Source of the DNA: Lingula anatina
Taxonomy: Eukaryota; Brachiopoda; Lingulata; Lingulida; Lingulidae
Assembly (NCBI RefSeq): GCF_001039355.2
Contig: NW_019775696.1
Coordinates: 223,836-249,655, forward strand
Direction of reading: 5' to 3'
Length of the DNA: 25,820 nt
Shown here: positions 9,033 through 18,997 of the stretch, piece after piece
How positions within the stretch are numbered: position 1 is the first letter of the stretch
How the letters are laid out: each line of letters opens with the position of its first letter
Translations under genes and position numbers: made by a program
The notes under the pieces: generated by a model
Told to the model about the DNA's origin: nothing
What the model saw: only the letters and a program-made list of their open reading frames with translations
Databases searched by the model: none

Positions 9033-10500
9033 CTAAAACAAGTTAAGTCGAATTACCACGCCTCTGCCTTCACATAAACCTAGAAATGCGCATACCTTAG
9101 GGACCTGTTCTTCCACGCTGTTGATCAACACAATATTACTAGACAAATGAAATGCAATGTCTTATGGTAGCAGAGAGTTCTCATCGTATGCAGGTGTTTA
9201 TCATGATAATAAGACGATCAGCCTATCCTTAAAGTCACATTCACGTTTTGGCAGACATAACGTGTTTGTCTTCAGTACGTATTTTTGCCATGTTGTGTAT
9301 ATTGGTGTAAAAAACGTGAAGAATGCGGGGAAGGTTTTTTATTTTTTTTTTTCTATGGGGTTTTGGGTATTACGTTAGTAGATCTCTGGAAAACACGGGT
9401 CGACCTTAATATCTGTAAAGTCAATCGTAGGATACAGATGTTAAGGATATTGTCACCCTTCACCCTTATATACTGTCTAATATATATCCTTTTGGGTAAT
9501 ACATAAATGTTAAGTATTTAGTAACTATATTAAATAATATCAAGGCAAATGTCATCTTACAGGTAACGCCATAATTGTCATTTTGGGGTAAAATCTGAAA
9601 CATCGGTTTTGATTCCTCATTTTTATAACTAAGCACCCAACGAACACCTTTTCAACACCGATTTATTGACACAATTTAGCACTCCAAAACCCTGCCAGTG
9701 ATTTTTCTTCAAAATCTTAGTTCAGATTTCATTAATAATAAGGCAAACTGTTGTCTTTTTTAATGAAAATATGTAATGAGGTGCACATAACTCCATAACA
9801 AAAAATCAATTAAACTAAAATGACGAAACGGTATTGTATTGTTTTTAAATCCACGGAAAGATAGATGCATTACTGAATGATTAGAAGCAGGAAACCCTTA
9901 TTTTCACTATCTGGATGATAATCAAGTGTTACAATATCCTTAATCAATTGCAAAATGCATTTAATTTTGCGAAACACAAGTGAAACAGTATCTACAAATA
10001 TATGCCTTCGAGTATGAGACATTACAGTATAGTCTCGTGCATTTATTCTAGACATTAAGCTGAAGAAGGAGAATTAAGCATAAGTGTGTTCATTACCAGC
10101 AGTTTTCACAACGAAATCCTACCCGCATTGTATCTTAGAGTAAAACATATAGTATACAATGAAAAACCGGTATCTTCTCATAGTCAAAACCTGATAACAA
10201 AATGTATTACATAATTTGCAGTACAGAATCTCTAAGAGGTACATGAAGATAACAAAATGTAGTAATAAAAACTTTATAAATGGTCTTAATGTAATGCTTT
10301 TATAATATACTTCCAATGGACAACAAAAACAGCGTCTGTCTGTTATGGTGCCCATTCCCTCGTCATATAATATTTGTGTAAAATACTTTGCGTTCCATTA
10401 AACATTAGACCACGCAATTACGTAAAACGCTTAGTTTCGAGGGAAAATTAAATATGAGGAAGACATTTTCGAGCTTTGTCTAATCGGTTTTTTAATGTGG
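9033..10500. other. Upstream flank of copy A, paralogous to flank of copy B
   Basis: Matches 19720-20640 over most of its length, for example CAGGTGTTTATCATGATAAT at about 9190 and 19881. About 360 bp here (near 9318-9675) have no counterpart upstream of B. The promoter should lie in this stretch, but I see no TATA box or other element I can support. It ends in a poly-G run (about 10499-10511). Confidence 0.65.
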
Positions 10501-10511
10501 GGGGGGGGGGG

Positions 10512-11265
10512 CGCAATTTACAGTTCGAATAGCGAATTCTTCGATAATGAGACCTATTATTCATCGTTTAACTTGTTTATTTTTATTTTTTAATACGCTG
10601 ATGCGTTTACAAAAGCCCCAGTTATTATTAGTTATCACATTTAATGTTATTCATTGCTTTCGGTTGTCTGGCGGAATAGCTGTTATAATCTCAACAACAG
10701 CAATTGCCCGAGCAGCACCGCCTACCGGAGATAGGCCTTATTGCAATAATGGGTTGGTACTCACACTATAAGGCCCTTGAACTTTTATGAGCACACCCAA
10801 ATGCTGTGGGAATCACAGTGAAACATTGGATTTGGGGAAGTACAGGTTGTGAATTTAAATGAATGGTACAAAATAAGGATGTTTTCAGCTCTATTTTGTA
10901 TTTTCTGTACCATTAGTCGTACAAGTTATATAATAATGATATCTGGAATACAAAGCGGCACTGTTAATAACGATTACACCTGTGAGGTGGTCACTTCCAA
11001 ATGGTCATTTTTGATCTATGTTGTCTGCAGACTGCATAAAATATCTGTGAGATGTAATTGGTCCGGTGTAACAAGAATACAAGTCCGCTGGGAACCGTAG
11101 TACGCTTCATATTACTTTGTACAGGTGACGAGCGTCCCATATACTAACCCCATTACTCCAACTTAACCTAACCTGTACTAATCATTATGGAGTCCGGACT
11201 TCCATTCCTAGGACTTCCATTCCTGTAACACGGGCTCCAACATGAAGGCGTCATCTGCCCATCTG
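10512..11265. repeat. Direct repeat unit 1 (probable unmerged contig end)
   Basis: 754 bases repeated at an offset of 755 as 11267-12020, with no difference noticed, on the two sides of one 'n' (11266). Unit 1 starts right after a poly-G run, a common assembly break. The content is the downstream flank of copy B. Confidence 0.9.
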
Positions 11266-11266
11266 N

Positions 11267-12020
11267 CGCAATTTACAGTTCGAATAGCGAATTCTTCGAT
11301 AATGAGACCTATTATTCATCGTTTAACTTGTTTATTTTTATTTTTTAATACGCTGATGCGTTTACAAAAGCCCCAGTTATTATTAGTTATCACATTTAAT
11401 GTTATTCATTGCTTTCGGTTGTCTGGCGGAATAGCTGTTATAATCTCAACAACAGCAATTGCCCGAGCAGCACCGCCTACCGGAGATAGGCCTTATTGCA
11501 ATAATGGGTTGGTACTCACACTATAAGGCCCTTGAACTTTTATGAGCACACCCAAATGCTGTGGGAATCACAGTGAAACATTGGATTTGGGGAAGTACAG
11601 GTTGTGAATTTAAATGAATGGTACAAAATAAGGATGTTTTCAGCTCTATTTTGTATTTTCTGTACCATTAGTCGTACAAGTTATATAATAATGATATCTG
11701 GAATACAAAGCGGCACTGTTAATAACGATTACACCTGTGAGGTGGTCACTTCCAAATGGTCATTTTTGATCTATGTTGTCTGCAGACTGCATAAAATATC
11801 TGTGAGATGTAATTGGTCCGGTGTAACAAGAATACAAGTCCGCTGGGAACCGTAGTACGCTTCATATTACTTTGTACAGGTGACGAGCGTCCCATATACT
11901 AACCCCATTACTCCAACTTAACCTAACCTGTACTAATCATTATGGAGTCCGGACTTCCATTCCTAGGACTTCCATTCCTGTAACACGGGCTCCAACATGA
12001 AGGCGTCATCTGCCCATCTG
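11267..12020. repeat. Direct repeat unit 2: downstream flank of copy B
   Basis: The copy physically joined to copy B exon 9. Contains AATAAA on the minus strand (11336-11331), a possible distant poly(A) signal about 690 nt past the stop. It also has an 83-codon plus-strand frame (11604-11855) partly conserved downstream of copy C, and the 15-mer CTTCCATTCCTAGGA (11954-11968) shared with the foldback element. No gene recognised. Confidence 0.75.
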
Positions 12021-12021
12021 C

Positions 12022-12617
12022 TCACATAAATATATCATCGTTTCTTGCTTCACTTATCTCTACCATTTGTCCGGGACGTATCTCCAAAGCAATATTATCC
12101 TTAGTATCGTCCGGAAGTAAATGCTTTTCTATCTCAGCTGATCTCTGTTCATCCGCGGATTCTTTAGATTTACTCTCCGAATGCCAAACAATGCCGTTGA
12201 GTACGTCATATCGCCTTAGCAACCAACCAGCACGGAACGCGACGTTTGTGACGTAGGACACGAGTAAGATACTTAACAAGCTGAGGAGCATACTGGTTGT
12301 GCTATAAGGGAACGGCTGGAAATCAGTTTCATCCTCATACCAAGGCCAGCGTCAAACTGCTCGCAGACCTAGCAACGGCTCCCCGCTAAGTACCCGGATG
12401 ATCAATCCCACTACATACCCAGCAATTGATCCGTAGATGTTGGCACCGTCTACATACAAGACCGAAGTCAGCTGGGGAAAAGGATGACGTAGACAAGATC
12501 GGAGGACAAAATGGCCAGATTGAAAATACTTGTGATCTTGATGGCCAAGACCGTAGTCAGAATGGCCATGAGGGTCATAAATACTCGCATGGTCCAAATA
12601 AGTTCTCGTTCGCTGGC
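12022..12617 (-). pseudogene. Copy B exon 9, frameshift and nonsense
   Basis: 596 nt against 597 in copy A. Begins [13 protein letters not shown] and reads to LVYVILFP. There one base is missing (copy A agctgaggg, copy B agctgggg). The shifted frame reads QLTSVLYVDGANIYG through GLRAV, then meets TGA at 12354-12352, where A and C have CTG. Beyond it the tail is open to a normal stop at 12022 and ends [12 protein letters not shown]. Confidence 0.88.
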
Positions 12618-12732
12618 CTGGAAAATGTAAAGCAGGTTGCAGTTCTTCGCTGAAGGGCAAACTATACGCAAGTCACCAAATGTGTAACATTTGTCATATT
12701 GCAATCATGTCGCATGTATACATATAAAATAG

Positions 12733-13130
12733 AATAAGAAATCCATTTCCTAGTGTCATGCCCCCTTTATACAGACCTCCGATATGATCTTTATTCAGTA
12801 TACAAAAAACAGAGCATCTTACCAGAATGGATAAAATTAAAACACTAATGACTGGTAAGAAGAATAAACATATTATTGCTCTTGCCAAATATTTATGGTT
12901 AGCCTTCCAAAAAAGGGATTGTTTGCACCCATTACCAACAAGTAAACTGGCAGTTGAGTAGGTAGAGCCATTTGGGCTCTGCCAAATATATTTTGTATTT
13001 TCCTTACAAGTAGTCGTACTATATCACTATTTAACATAATTCATATTTATTTATATTTGCATTCCTATTGTACATTTTCATCTTCCCATGTAGATGCATA
13101 CGATACAATGGATAAAGCATATGAAAATAG
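12733..13130. mobile_element. Insertion in copy B intron 8
   Basis: Copies A and C lack it. It is flanked by near-identical repeats CATATAAAATAG (12721-12732) and CATATGAAAATAG (13118-13130), like a 12-13-bp target-site duplication. No terminal inverted repeat or long open frame. A retroposed fragment is possible but unproven. Confidence 0.5.
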
Positions 13131-13370
13131 CTTGTTGAAGCAATATTGTAAAAAAAGCGCTTAACACCTTTAGAAAATGGAAAATTTGCAGCAATATTGC
13201 AGCATTATTGCTGCAAACTAAAGGTCTATGGCAACGAGTTGCAAGAAAAGGTTTATTGTTGCTAATAATAATAAACATATATTAATCAGGTACAATTCAA
13301 ACGGCCAAGACGGTCCTGTTTAACAGATTTTTTCTTTTTTAAGCAAAGTAATTTATGTAACAATGTTACC

Positions 13371-13374
13371 AAAA

Positions 13375-13405
<31 letters not shown>

Positions 13406-13408
13406 TAT
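13371..13408. repeat. Poly-A plus (AT)n tract
   Basis: A run of A changes directly into an AT dinucleotide repeat of about 12 units in copy B intron 8. Not present at the same place in A or C. Confidence 0.85.
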
Positions 13409-13467
13409 TGCATAACACCTTACAGCTGCTTTCTCCTTAAAAAAAGATGAAACTGTCTATCAAATAC

Positions 13468-13586
13468 CTTTCCCATTCTTGCGGGTTTGTAGATATTGTT
13501 GGAAAACATGGAGCTCGAGGAAAGCAAAAGGGAATCCGCAGACGACATCACTGCAGCGGAAATAGCGCCAAGACCAATCAGAGAAA
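13468..13586 (-). pseudogene. Copy B exon 8
   Basis: 119 nt and open. [40 protein letters not shown]. Acceptor ttattag, donor gtattt. An AT microsatellite begins only 47 nt upstream of its acceptor. Confidence 0.87.
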
Positions 13587-13628
13587 CTAATAAATAAATA
13601 AATAAATGAAAACGTACACATGTACTGG

Positions 13629-13632
<4 letters not shown>

Positions 13633-13719
<87 letters not shown>
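13633..13719. repeat. (AT)n microsatellite, about 43 units
   Basis: Nearly pure alternating AT in copy B intron 7. The open frame of repeated Ile-Tyr it creates on the plus strand is not a gene. Confidence 0.95.
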
Positions 13720-13723
<4 letters not shown>

Positions 13724-13790
13724 CTAAACCATTGAACAGAGGCTGGCTTGTTAATGTGCTGTTTTACATAAAACCGCTGTATATGCTTCC

Positions 13791-13831
13791 ATATTATATT
13801 ATATTATATTATATTATATTATATTATATTA
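13791..13831. repeat. (ATATT)n pentanucleotide array in copy B intron 7
   Basis: About eight units, preceded by GCTTCCAT. The copy C array at 23186-23236 lies in the same intron, downstream of the same GCTTCCAT. Copy A has none. Confidence 0.9.
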
Positions 13832-13921
13832 TTGACTGTGACGGTTTAATTAAATGCTTAATCATTTAAAAAATGGCTATATTTTAATCTATTGTAAACT
13901 CATATTTGATAATGATATTAC

Positions 13922-14020
13922 CTACAAAAGGACACAAATATTGCAAGACAAGCGGCGCAATCAGTTTTAGGTCATCTGTCGGAAACGGAAGTGCTCCGTC
14001 GTACGCTGTGGCGTTCCAAT
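13922..14020 (-). pseudogene. Copy B exon 7
   Basis: 99 nt and open. DWNATAYDGALPFPTDD, then LKLIAPLVLQYLCPFV. Acceptor gtgtcag, donor gtaatatc. Confidence 0.86.
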
Positions 14021-14277
14021 CTGACACCAAATTAGAATAGATAAAATAAAAGAAACTTCCAAATATAGTTGCACACTGACACCATGTGTTGGGGACTATT
14101 CATTGCGCTGCAGAGCAGATTACTAGAGATATAAACGTCGTTCTAAATATAGAACCATAACATTGTTTAAAAGACGCGGTACATTGGACATCTGACCAAG
14201 AAGTACAAAATAAATGTCTAAAGAACATTTTTATGTCTACCAATGTATAGAATATGCTTTTGACCAAGATAAATTAC

Positions 14278-14407
14278 CAACAGACACTGCCACCATCCCT
14301 ATGAGTAGAGGCGGGATTGTGCACACTGCAAATCCTGCTGCGCCTGCGTACAACATCATCTCCGCCAACCTCGATGACTTCATCGCCAATGCTCGCTGCC
14401 ACAGAGC
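14278..14407 (-). pseudogene. Copy B exon 6
   Basis: 130 nt and open. [20 protein letters not shown], then [20 protein letters not shown]. The Gly codon after AGAA shows the state ancestral to the copy A stop. Confidence 0.87.
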
Positions 14408-14676
14408 CTGTATAATGACAAACATAATTACTATTTCTAAACATAAGTAATGAATCATTTTGTCATGTGGCCTCCAGCTTACACATACAAATTCAGTTAC
14501 CCCTCCCAACCGCAACATGATTTTGAAAATAACGCCCAGAGAAACACCTCAGGTGTTACAAATAGCCTGCTTGCCTTTAGAGGGAGTCACTGAAGTCCTA
14601 AAATAGCCATACCCTCCTCGAAACATCTTCTCTAAGCCTATGCCCACTAGGGTATAAAAGAAACGAGCGCTTTTAC

Positions 14677-14826
14677 CTGCCAAGGTATTCCTCCCATCAT
14701 GATTTGTAGCAGTATGTCTATGTAAGTGCTGATATCGTGGTTAGGGACTGTCCTTACCCACTTCTCTGTTGTCTCTGATAGTGACGTCATCAGGGGGTTG
14801 GACATTGCAAACGGAATGGCCAGCCA
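14677..14826 (-). pseudogene. Copy B exon 5
   Basis: 150 nt and open. [18 protein letters not shown], then TEKWVRTVPNHDISTYIDIL and MMGGIPWQ. This is the complete version. A truncated second version lies at 15199-15314 beside an assembly gap. Confidence 0.87.
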
Positions 14827-15196
14827 CTGGGAAAGAAAGAAAAATACTTTCCCATTTTTCCCAAAGGATGTTACAACCAGAGAAAACACTTCTCAGTGAT
14901 CTCGAGTTCGACAAATCTACTGGTAAACAGGAGTGCAGCCACCTTAAATCGGTTGTTTCTTACTGTACTTAGGCTGCTGTTCAGGGAATTAACAAAAGTT
15001 ACTGTACATCTGTGTGTGGGCACATGCAGGGACACATTACCATTTGTGGTAATGCATGGTGATATTGTTATCTTTGTATTACCTACAACGTTAGCTATTA
15101 CAAATTAAAAGGTTTATAAATATGTATGTGTGATCTTCATACACCTTTGTAACACACAAAAGCGAGTGAAACTTACCAGGCCTACAAAGAGGAACA
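14711..15196. repeat. Direct repeat unit 1 around exon 5
   Basis: 486 bases repeated at an offset of 488 as 15199-15684, across the single 'n' at 15197. One base difference was noted (14809 A, 15297 G). Best read as two overlapping contig ends or haplotypes not merged. Confidence 0.88.
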
Positions 15197-15198
15197 NG

Positions 15199-15314
15199 AG
15201 TATGTCTATGTAAGTGCTGATATCGTGGTTAGGGACTGTCCTTACCCACTTCTCTGTTGTCTCTGATAGTGACGTCATCAGGGGGTTGGACATTGCGAAC
15301 GGAATGGCCAGCCA
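15199..15314 (-). other. Truncated second copy of exon 5 (probable assembly duplicate)
   Basis: Offset of 488 bases from the complete exon 5. It lacks the last 34 nt including GGIPWQ and its donor, and stops at the 'n' at 15197. One base differs from the complete copy (15297 versus 14809, synonymous Phe). A residual end of exon 4 sits on the other side of the gap at 15177-15196. It should not be counted as a real exon. Confidence 0.8.
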
Positions 15315-15684
15315 CTGGGAAAGAAAGAAAAATACTTTCCCATTTTTCCCAAAGGATGTTACAACCAGAGAAAACACTTCTCAGTGATCTCGAGTTCGAC
15401 AAATCTACTGGTAAACAGGAGTGCAGCCACCTTAAATCGGTTGTTTCTTACTGTACTTAGGCTGCTGTTCAGGGAATTAACAAAAGTTACTGTACATCTG
15501 TGTGTGGGCACATGCAGGGACACATTACCATTTGTGGTAATGCATGGTGATATTGTTATCTTTGTATTACCTACAACGTTAGCTATTACAAATTAAAAGG
15601 TTTATAAATATGTATGTGTGATCTTCATACACCTTTGTAACACACAAAAGCGAGTGAAACTTACCAGGCCTACAAAGAGGAACA
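15199..15684. repeat. Direct repeat unit 2 around exons 5 and 4
   Basis: Partner of 14711-15196. Starts mid-exon 5 and ends inside exon 4. Removing one unit restores a normal exon 4-intron-exon 5 order. Confidence 0.88.
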
Positions 15685-15813
15685 ACATCTGCATGACGTC
15701 AGTGTAGGAGACCGAGTAAAGTCCTCCAAACAACGTGTATATCAGGACCACTGCTGTCGACAGCGTGATGGCGATCCAGTGGTCGAACCCGACAACCACG
15801 GTCAGAGTTGTAC
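15665..15813 (-). pseudogene. Copy B exon 4
   Basis: 149 nt and open. Encodes [20 protein letters not shown] and keeps [21 protein letters not shown]. Acceptor gatctag, donor gtaagt. Its upstream intron holds the large insertion. Confidence 0.87.
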
Positions 15814-16541
15814 CTAGATCGATGGACACCACAATATACCTCTTTTTTCAAAATGTGAAATTCTGAAAATGAAGTAAGCCTCTTTTTTCATAGACTTTGG
15901 CGTTTGTATAAGTGCATTTTTATGAAAAAGCAGAACTGTAGTTCATGTGTGTATGTGTGAACGTACACCAGCGCCAGTGGTTGTGTATAAAATCGAAATT
16001 TTATTTTATCAACACATTTTAACCAATTTCTTTTAGTTTAAAGGGCTACTTATATAAACAAATAAATAAAGAAGTTGACTATTTTTGACAATGTAAATAC
16101 TATGTGTATAAATGCTCGACAACCTTTTTTAATTTTGATAGTGAAGAAAAGGACACCGTAATGAGAAAAGTCTGGTTGGTAAGTTTCAAGTGACGCCATT
16201 GTAGGACAACATCTTCCTGCGACTGTAATGTCGTAATGACAAAGCATAGGTAATTAAACGCCTAGGTGACAAAGTTAAAACAAAAACATTGAAGCAAAAT
16301 TGTGTGGCACTTGGATTCTGTGATATCTGATATCGGACAATAAGAAGCACATCAGTTGTTTTCCTTTAAATTTGAAGGTAATAAAACGTAACATATGAAA
16401 AGAGCAGTGTTTCACTGCAGCATGTAGACTCCCAAATCCTAGCCTTCTTGGCAGTTTCCTTAAACATAAGTTTAGCAAAGCTAAACTTCTATTTGGAAAT
16501 TGAGAGCATAATAAAAATGTCCAAAGTACATATCTTCAATA

Positions 16542-16589
16542 TATTATATTATATTATATTATATTATATTATATTATATTATATTATAT
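16542..16589. repeat. (ATATT)n pentanucleotide array
   Basis: About nine units within the copy B intron 3 insertion, same unit and phase as the array at 16985-17047. Confidence 0.9.
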
Positions 16590-16784
16590 ATTATACATAC
16601 CACGGGGCTGATATCAAAACAAAAGGATTGCAGGGACCGATACAATGAATGAGACGGAGTGACTGCCACATGCGGAAGATGGGCAGGAAATCGGCCAACT
16701 ACTCACAGAAAACCACTAACGCAAACGAAGATGATTGGACGGTGACTGCAATTAGGCAGTAAACGCGGGGAAAGTCTATTCTTT

Positions 16785-16809
16785 GATATCACCCCATGCG
16801 CGGTGATAT
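16785..16809. repeat. Short inverted repeat
   Basis: GATATCACC (16785-16793) and GGTGATATT (16802-16810), separated by eight bases. It may belong to the same mobile unit as the larger palindrome just downstream. Confidence 0.5.
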
Positions 16810-16878
16810 TAGCGTGTTCTATTTAAAGTTAGGGGTATTGGGTGGGGAACACGCACGATTTCCCTTTGTATGTATGAC

Positions 16879-16980
16879 AAATAATGCACTGTTACCCCCT
16901 CGCCCGATATCCACGATAACAGGCCTCGCTGGCGCTCGGCCTGCTATCGTGATATCGGGCTCGTGGACAGTGCATTATTT
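16879..16980. repeat. Imperfect 102-bp palindrome (foldback/MITE-like)
   Basis: Outer arms AATAATGCACTGT (16880-16892) and ACAGTGCATTATT (16967-16979) are exact inverses. Inner arms run from GCCCGATATCCACGATA through AGGCC and back from GGCCTGCTATCGTGATATCG, around a loop of about 12 bases (TCGCTGGCGCTC). The segment is GC-rich in an AT-rich setting and abuts the LINE tail array. Confidence 0.75.
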
Positions 16981-16982
16981 AC

Positions 16983-18095
16983 TACATATTATATTATATT
17001 ATATTATATTATATTATATTATATTATATTATATTATATTATATTATAATCTTCTTGAATGTTACTGGATTTTTGTTGAATTTTTAAATAAATTAGAATG
17101 CATTCCATTCCATTATGCCTCTATATCCTCGGGGGGAGCAAAGGGCCGCAACAACACTCCTCCAACGGACATGATTCTGGGAGATCCTCTTCAGATCGGC
17201 CCATGTCATTCTGGCTGTCTTCATTTCAGTGTCCGTGCTCCTTCGCCAAGTCTGCCTGGGTCTTCTAACTTTCTGCTTTCCCCGGGGGTTCCAGTCTAGT
17301 GAATAGCGAGTTACGTTTGATGTTGGTTTGCGTAACGTATGGCCTATCCACCGCCATTTCCTCCTTCTGCTGTCTATTTCTATTGCTGTTTGTTTTGTTC
17401 TATCCCAGTGGTCTTCGTTTGAAATAAATTCCCGTCACCTGAGTTTCAAGATGTTACGCAAGCACCTTTTGACGAAAAGATTACAAACTTTCGTTTTCCT
17501 CGTGACATTAGCAAAGTCGAGGTCTTCCAGTGGTGAATGTCCATTGGATGCCGGTCTTATGGCCTGCAGTGGATTGCGGCACAATCCAGTCCACCACCAT
17601 CAGAAAAATTACTGGTGACAACATGCATCCCTGACGAACACCGGTCTGTATCTGGAAGGGATCAGTTAGCTTTCTCTCATGTATGACTTGGTAGGTTGCA
17701 TCTTCATACAGCTGCTGAATGATGGTGTTGTACTTTGGGGGAAAGCCATAGTGCCGCATCAGTTTCCATTTGACCTCCCTGCCCACGCTGTTAAACGCCT
17801 TCGGGAAGTCTACAAAATCGCTGTACAGTGGTGTCTGTCAATCCAATGACTGCTCTATGATGATTCTCATTGTGGCGATGTGGTCTGTACAGGATCTATC
17901 TTGGCGGAAGCCCGGGTGCTTGTACGGTACGTCTCGCAGGGTCTTGTCGAGGGCAGTCTTAAGTCTCTTCAAGATGATTTTTGGCAGTACTTTTCCCGGT
18001 ATAGAAGGTAGCATAATCCCTCTCCAGTTGTTGCACAAGGTAAGGTCTCCAAGTTGGCGGCAATGTGTTCAGCTTTGGTAATTCAACGACTGTGG
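16983..18095 (-). mobile_element. Non-LTR retrotransposon (LINE, RTE-like) 3' fragment with internal deletion
   Basis: Reading the minus strand: GDLTLCNNWRGIMLPSIPGK with the FRQDRSCTDHIATMRIIIEQ motif (18038-17838); a TGA; then FVDFPKAFNSVGREVKWKLM and TGVRQGCMLSPVIFL, which are reverse transcriptase motifs; then QWTFT with a 1-nt shift into LEDLDFAN, where the catalytic FADD is destroyed. Roughly 150 codons are then missing. The C-terminal region resumes as LRNILKLR, a TGA, and ISNEDHWDRTKQ. It continues through WRWIGHTLRKP and GRP-type RRPRQTWRRSTDTEMK to a stop at 17095-17093. The 3' end is an (AATAT)n array. Same strand as copy B. Dead element. Confidence 0.85.
16985..17047. repeat. (ATATT)n array forming the LINE 3' tail
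   Basis: About twelve units directly downstream (minus strand) of the LINE 3' UTR, which is only about 45 nt long. Short tandem-repeat tails are typical of RTE-type LINEs. Confidence 0.85.
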
Positions 18096-18493
18096 CTAAG
18101 TTTCGTCAACAAATAATTTTAGCGAGATCATTTGACAGCCAAAAACTAAGATTTTCATCATTTTTTTTTCTCGCGAACTATTCACTCTCCTAATCATGCA
18201 CACTGCATTCTGTCCCAAACAAAACGCCGCTGCTCTCTGCTCTTTTCAGATTACTTCTTGCTAACATAGAGTGAAAGTGAACCCTGCAACATAACCTGAA
18301 TGGGTTCACACCACCTTAGAATTGCGTCACCTGACTGTTGAGCCACCATACATCTTATCCTAGATTAACATCTGTACAAAATCTATGTCAAAACTAACAG
18401 AATGGATTATTTTTTAGATAATGATAAATAACGACTTTGGGTACTTAAATAATCTTTTTTTTTTTCAGTACACCTTTAAATACAAAACCTTAC

Positions 18494-18646
18494 CTAATGA
18501 AGATAAAGTTGCAGCACACCAAAATATGTCCCCGGTAAAAGCCGTCAAGAACAAGAAACCTGTCATGATTTTACCAAACTTTCGGTTGAAGGGATCCAGC
18601 ATAGTGACATTATTGCCTTTGCGCATCTTTTTGACAAAGAATGCAG
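18494..18646 (-). pseudogene. Copy B exon 3
   Basis: 153 nt. One Phe codon shorter than copy A near the start (AAFFVKKM versus AAFFFVKKM), otherwise in frame. Keeps TMLDPF and [11 protein letters not shown], then GDIFW. Acceptor atttcag, donor gtaagg. Confidence 0.85.
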
Positions 18647-18997
18647 CTGAAATTTTGAAAATAAATATCTTAAAATCTATCCGAAACAGTGGGAAAATGT
18701 GCAATGATCATGCGAAATCTATCTTAAAATCATTAAATGATCACATCAGATTTTTTGCAACAAAAAGTTGGATATTAAAGTTAAAATGCTTAATTTTTCA
18801 AATTCTGAAAGATGCATATCTACAGTATAAACGACATTCAAGTGATGTTCAAAAAATATAGCGTATTTACAATTCCAATTTTTACCATTGTGTCATTCTC
18901 AAAGTTATACTTATCAGTGAGGAGACTTTACTTCTTGCGTAACATATGGTAAATTGTGTTGCACCAGTGCACGACCACTGTACGTATTGTTTATTAC
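18647..18997. other. Copy B intron 2, no gene
   Basis: Diverged counterpart of copy A intron 2 (8143-8491). I see no other feature. Confidence 0.6.

Larger units (their letters stand above)
15839..18298. mobile_element. 2.5-kb composite insertion in copy B intron 3
   Basis: Copy A runs directly from GACACCACAAT (about 7770) to TGGGTTCACA (about 7788). In copy B these same words are at about 15826 and 18300. The extra DNA holds a direct repeat CCTCTTTTTTCA (15839 and about 15879), two ATATT arrays, a palindrome, and a LINE 3' region. Between 15900 and 16540 I see no gene. It probably arose from several nested insertions. Confidence 0.7.

Noticed and set aside
9318-9675. Upstream segment in A absent from B, considered as a transposon
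   Set aside because: No inverted termini and only a 3-base direct repeat at the edges; a deletion in B is equally likely.
13606-13869. Frame encoding repeated Ile-Tyr
   Set aside because: Translation of the (AT)n microsatellite.
16796-17299. 167-codon plus-strand frame
   Set aside because: Runs through a palindrome, an ATATT array and the antisense of the LINE C-terminus; a composition artefact.
17328-17618. Plus-strand frames over 17328-18081
   Set aside because: Antisense of the LINE reverse transcriptase region, which reads convincingly on the minus strand.
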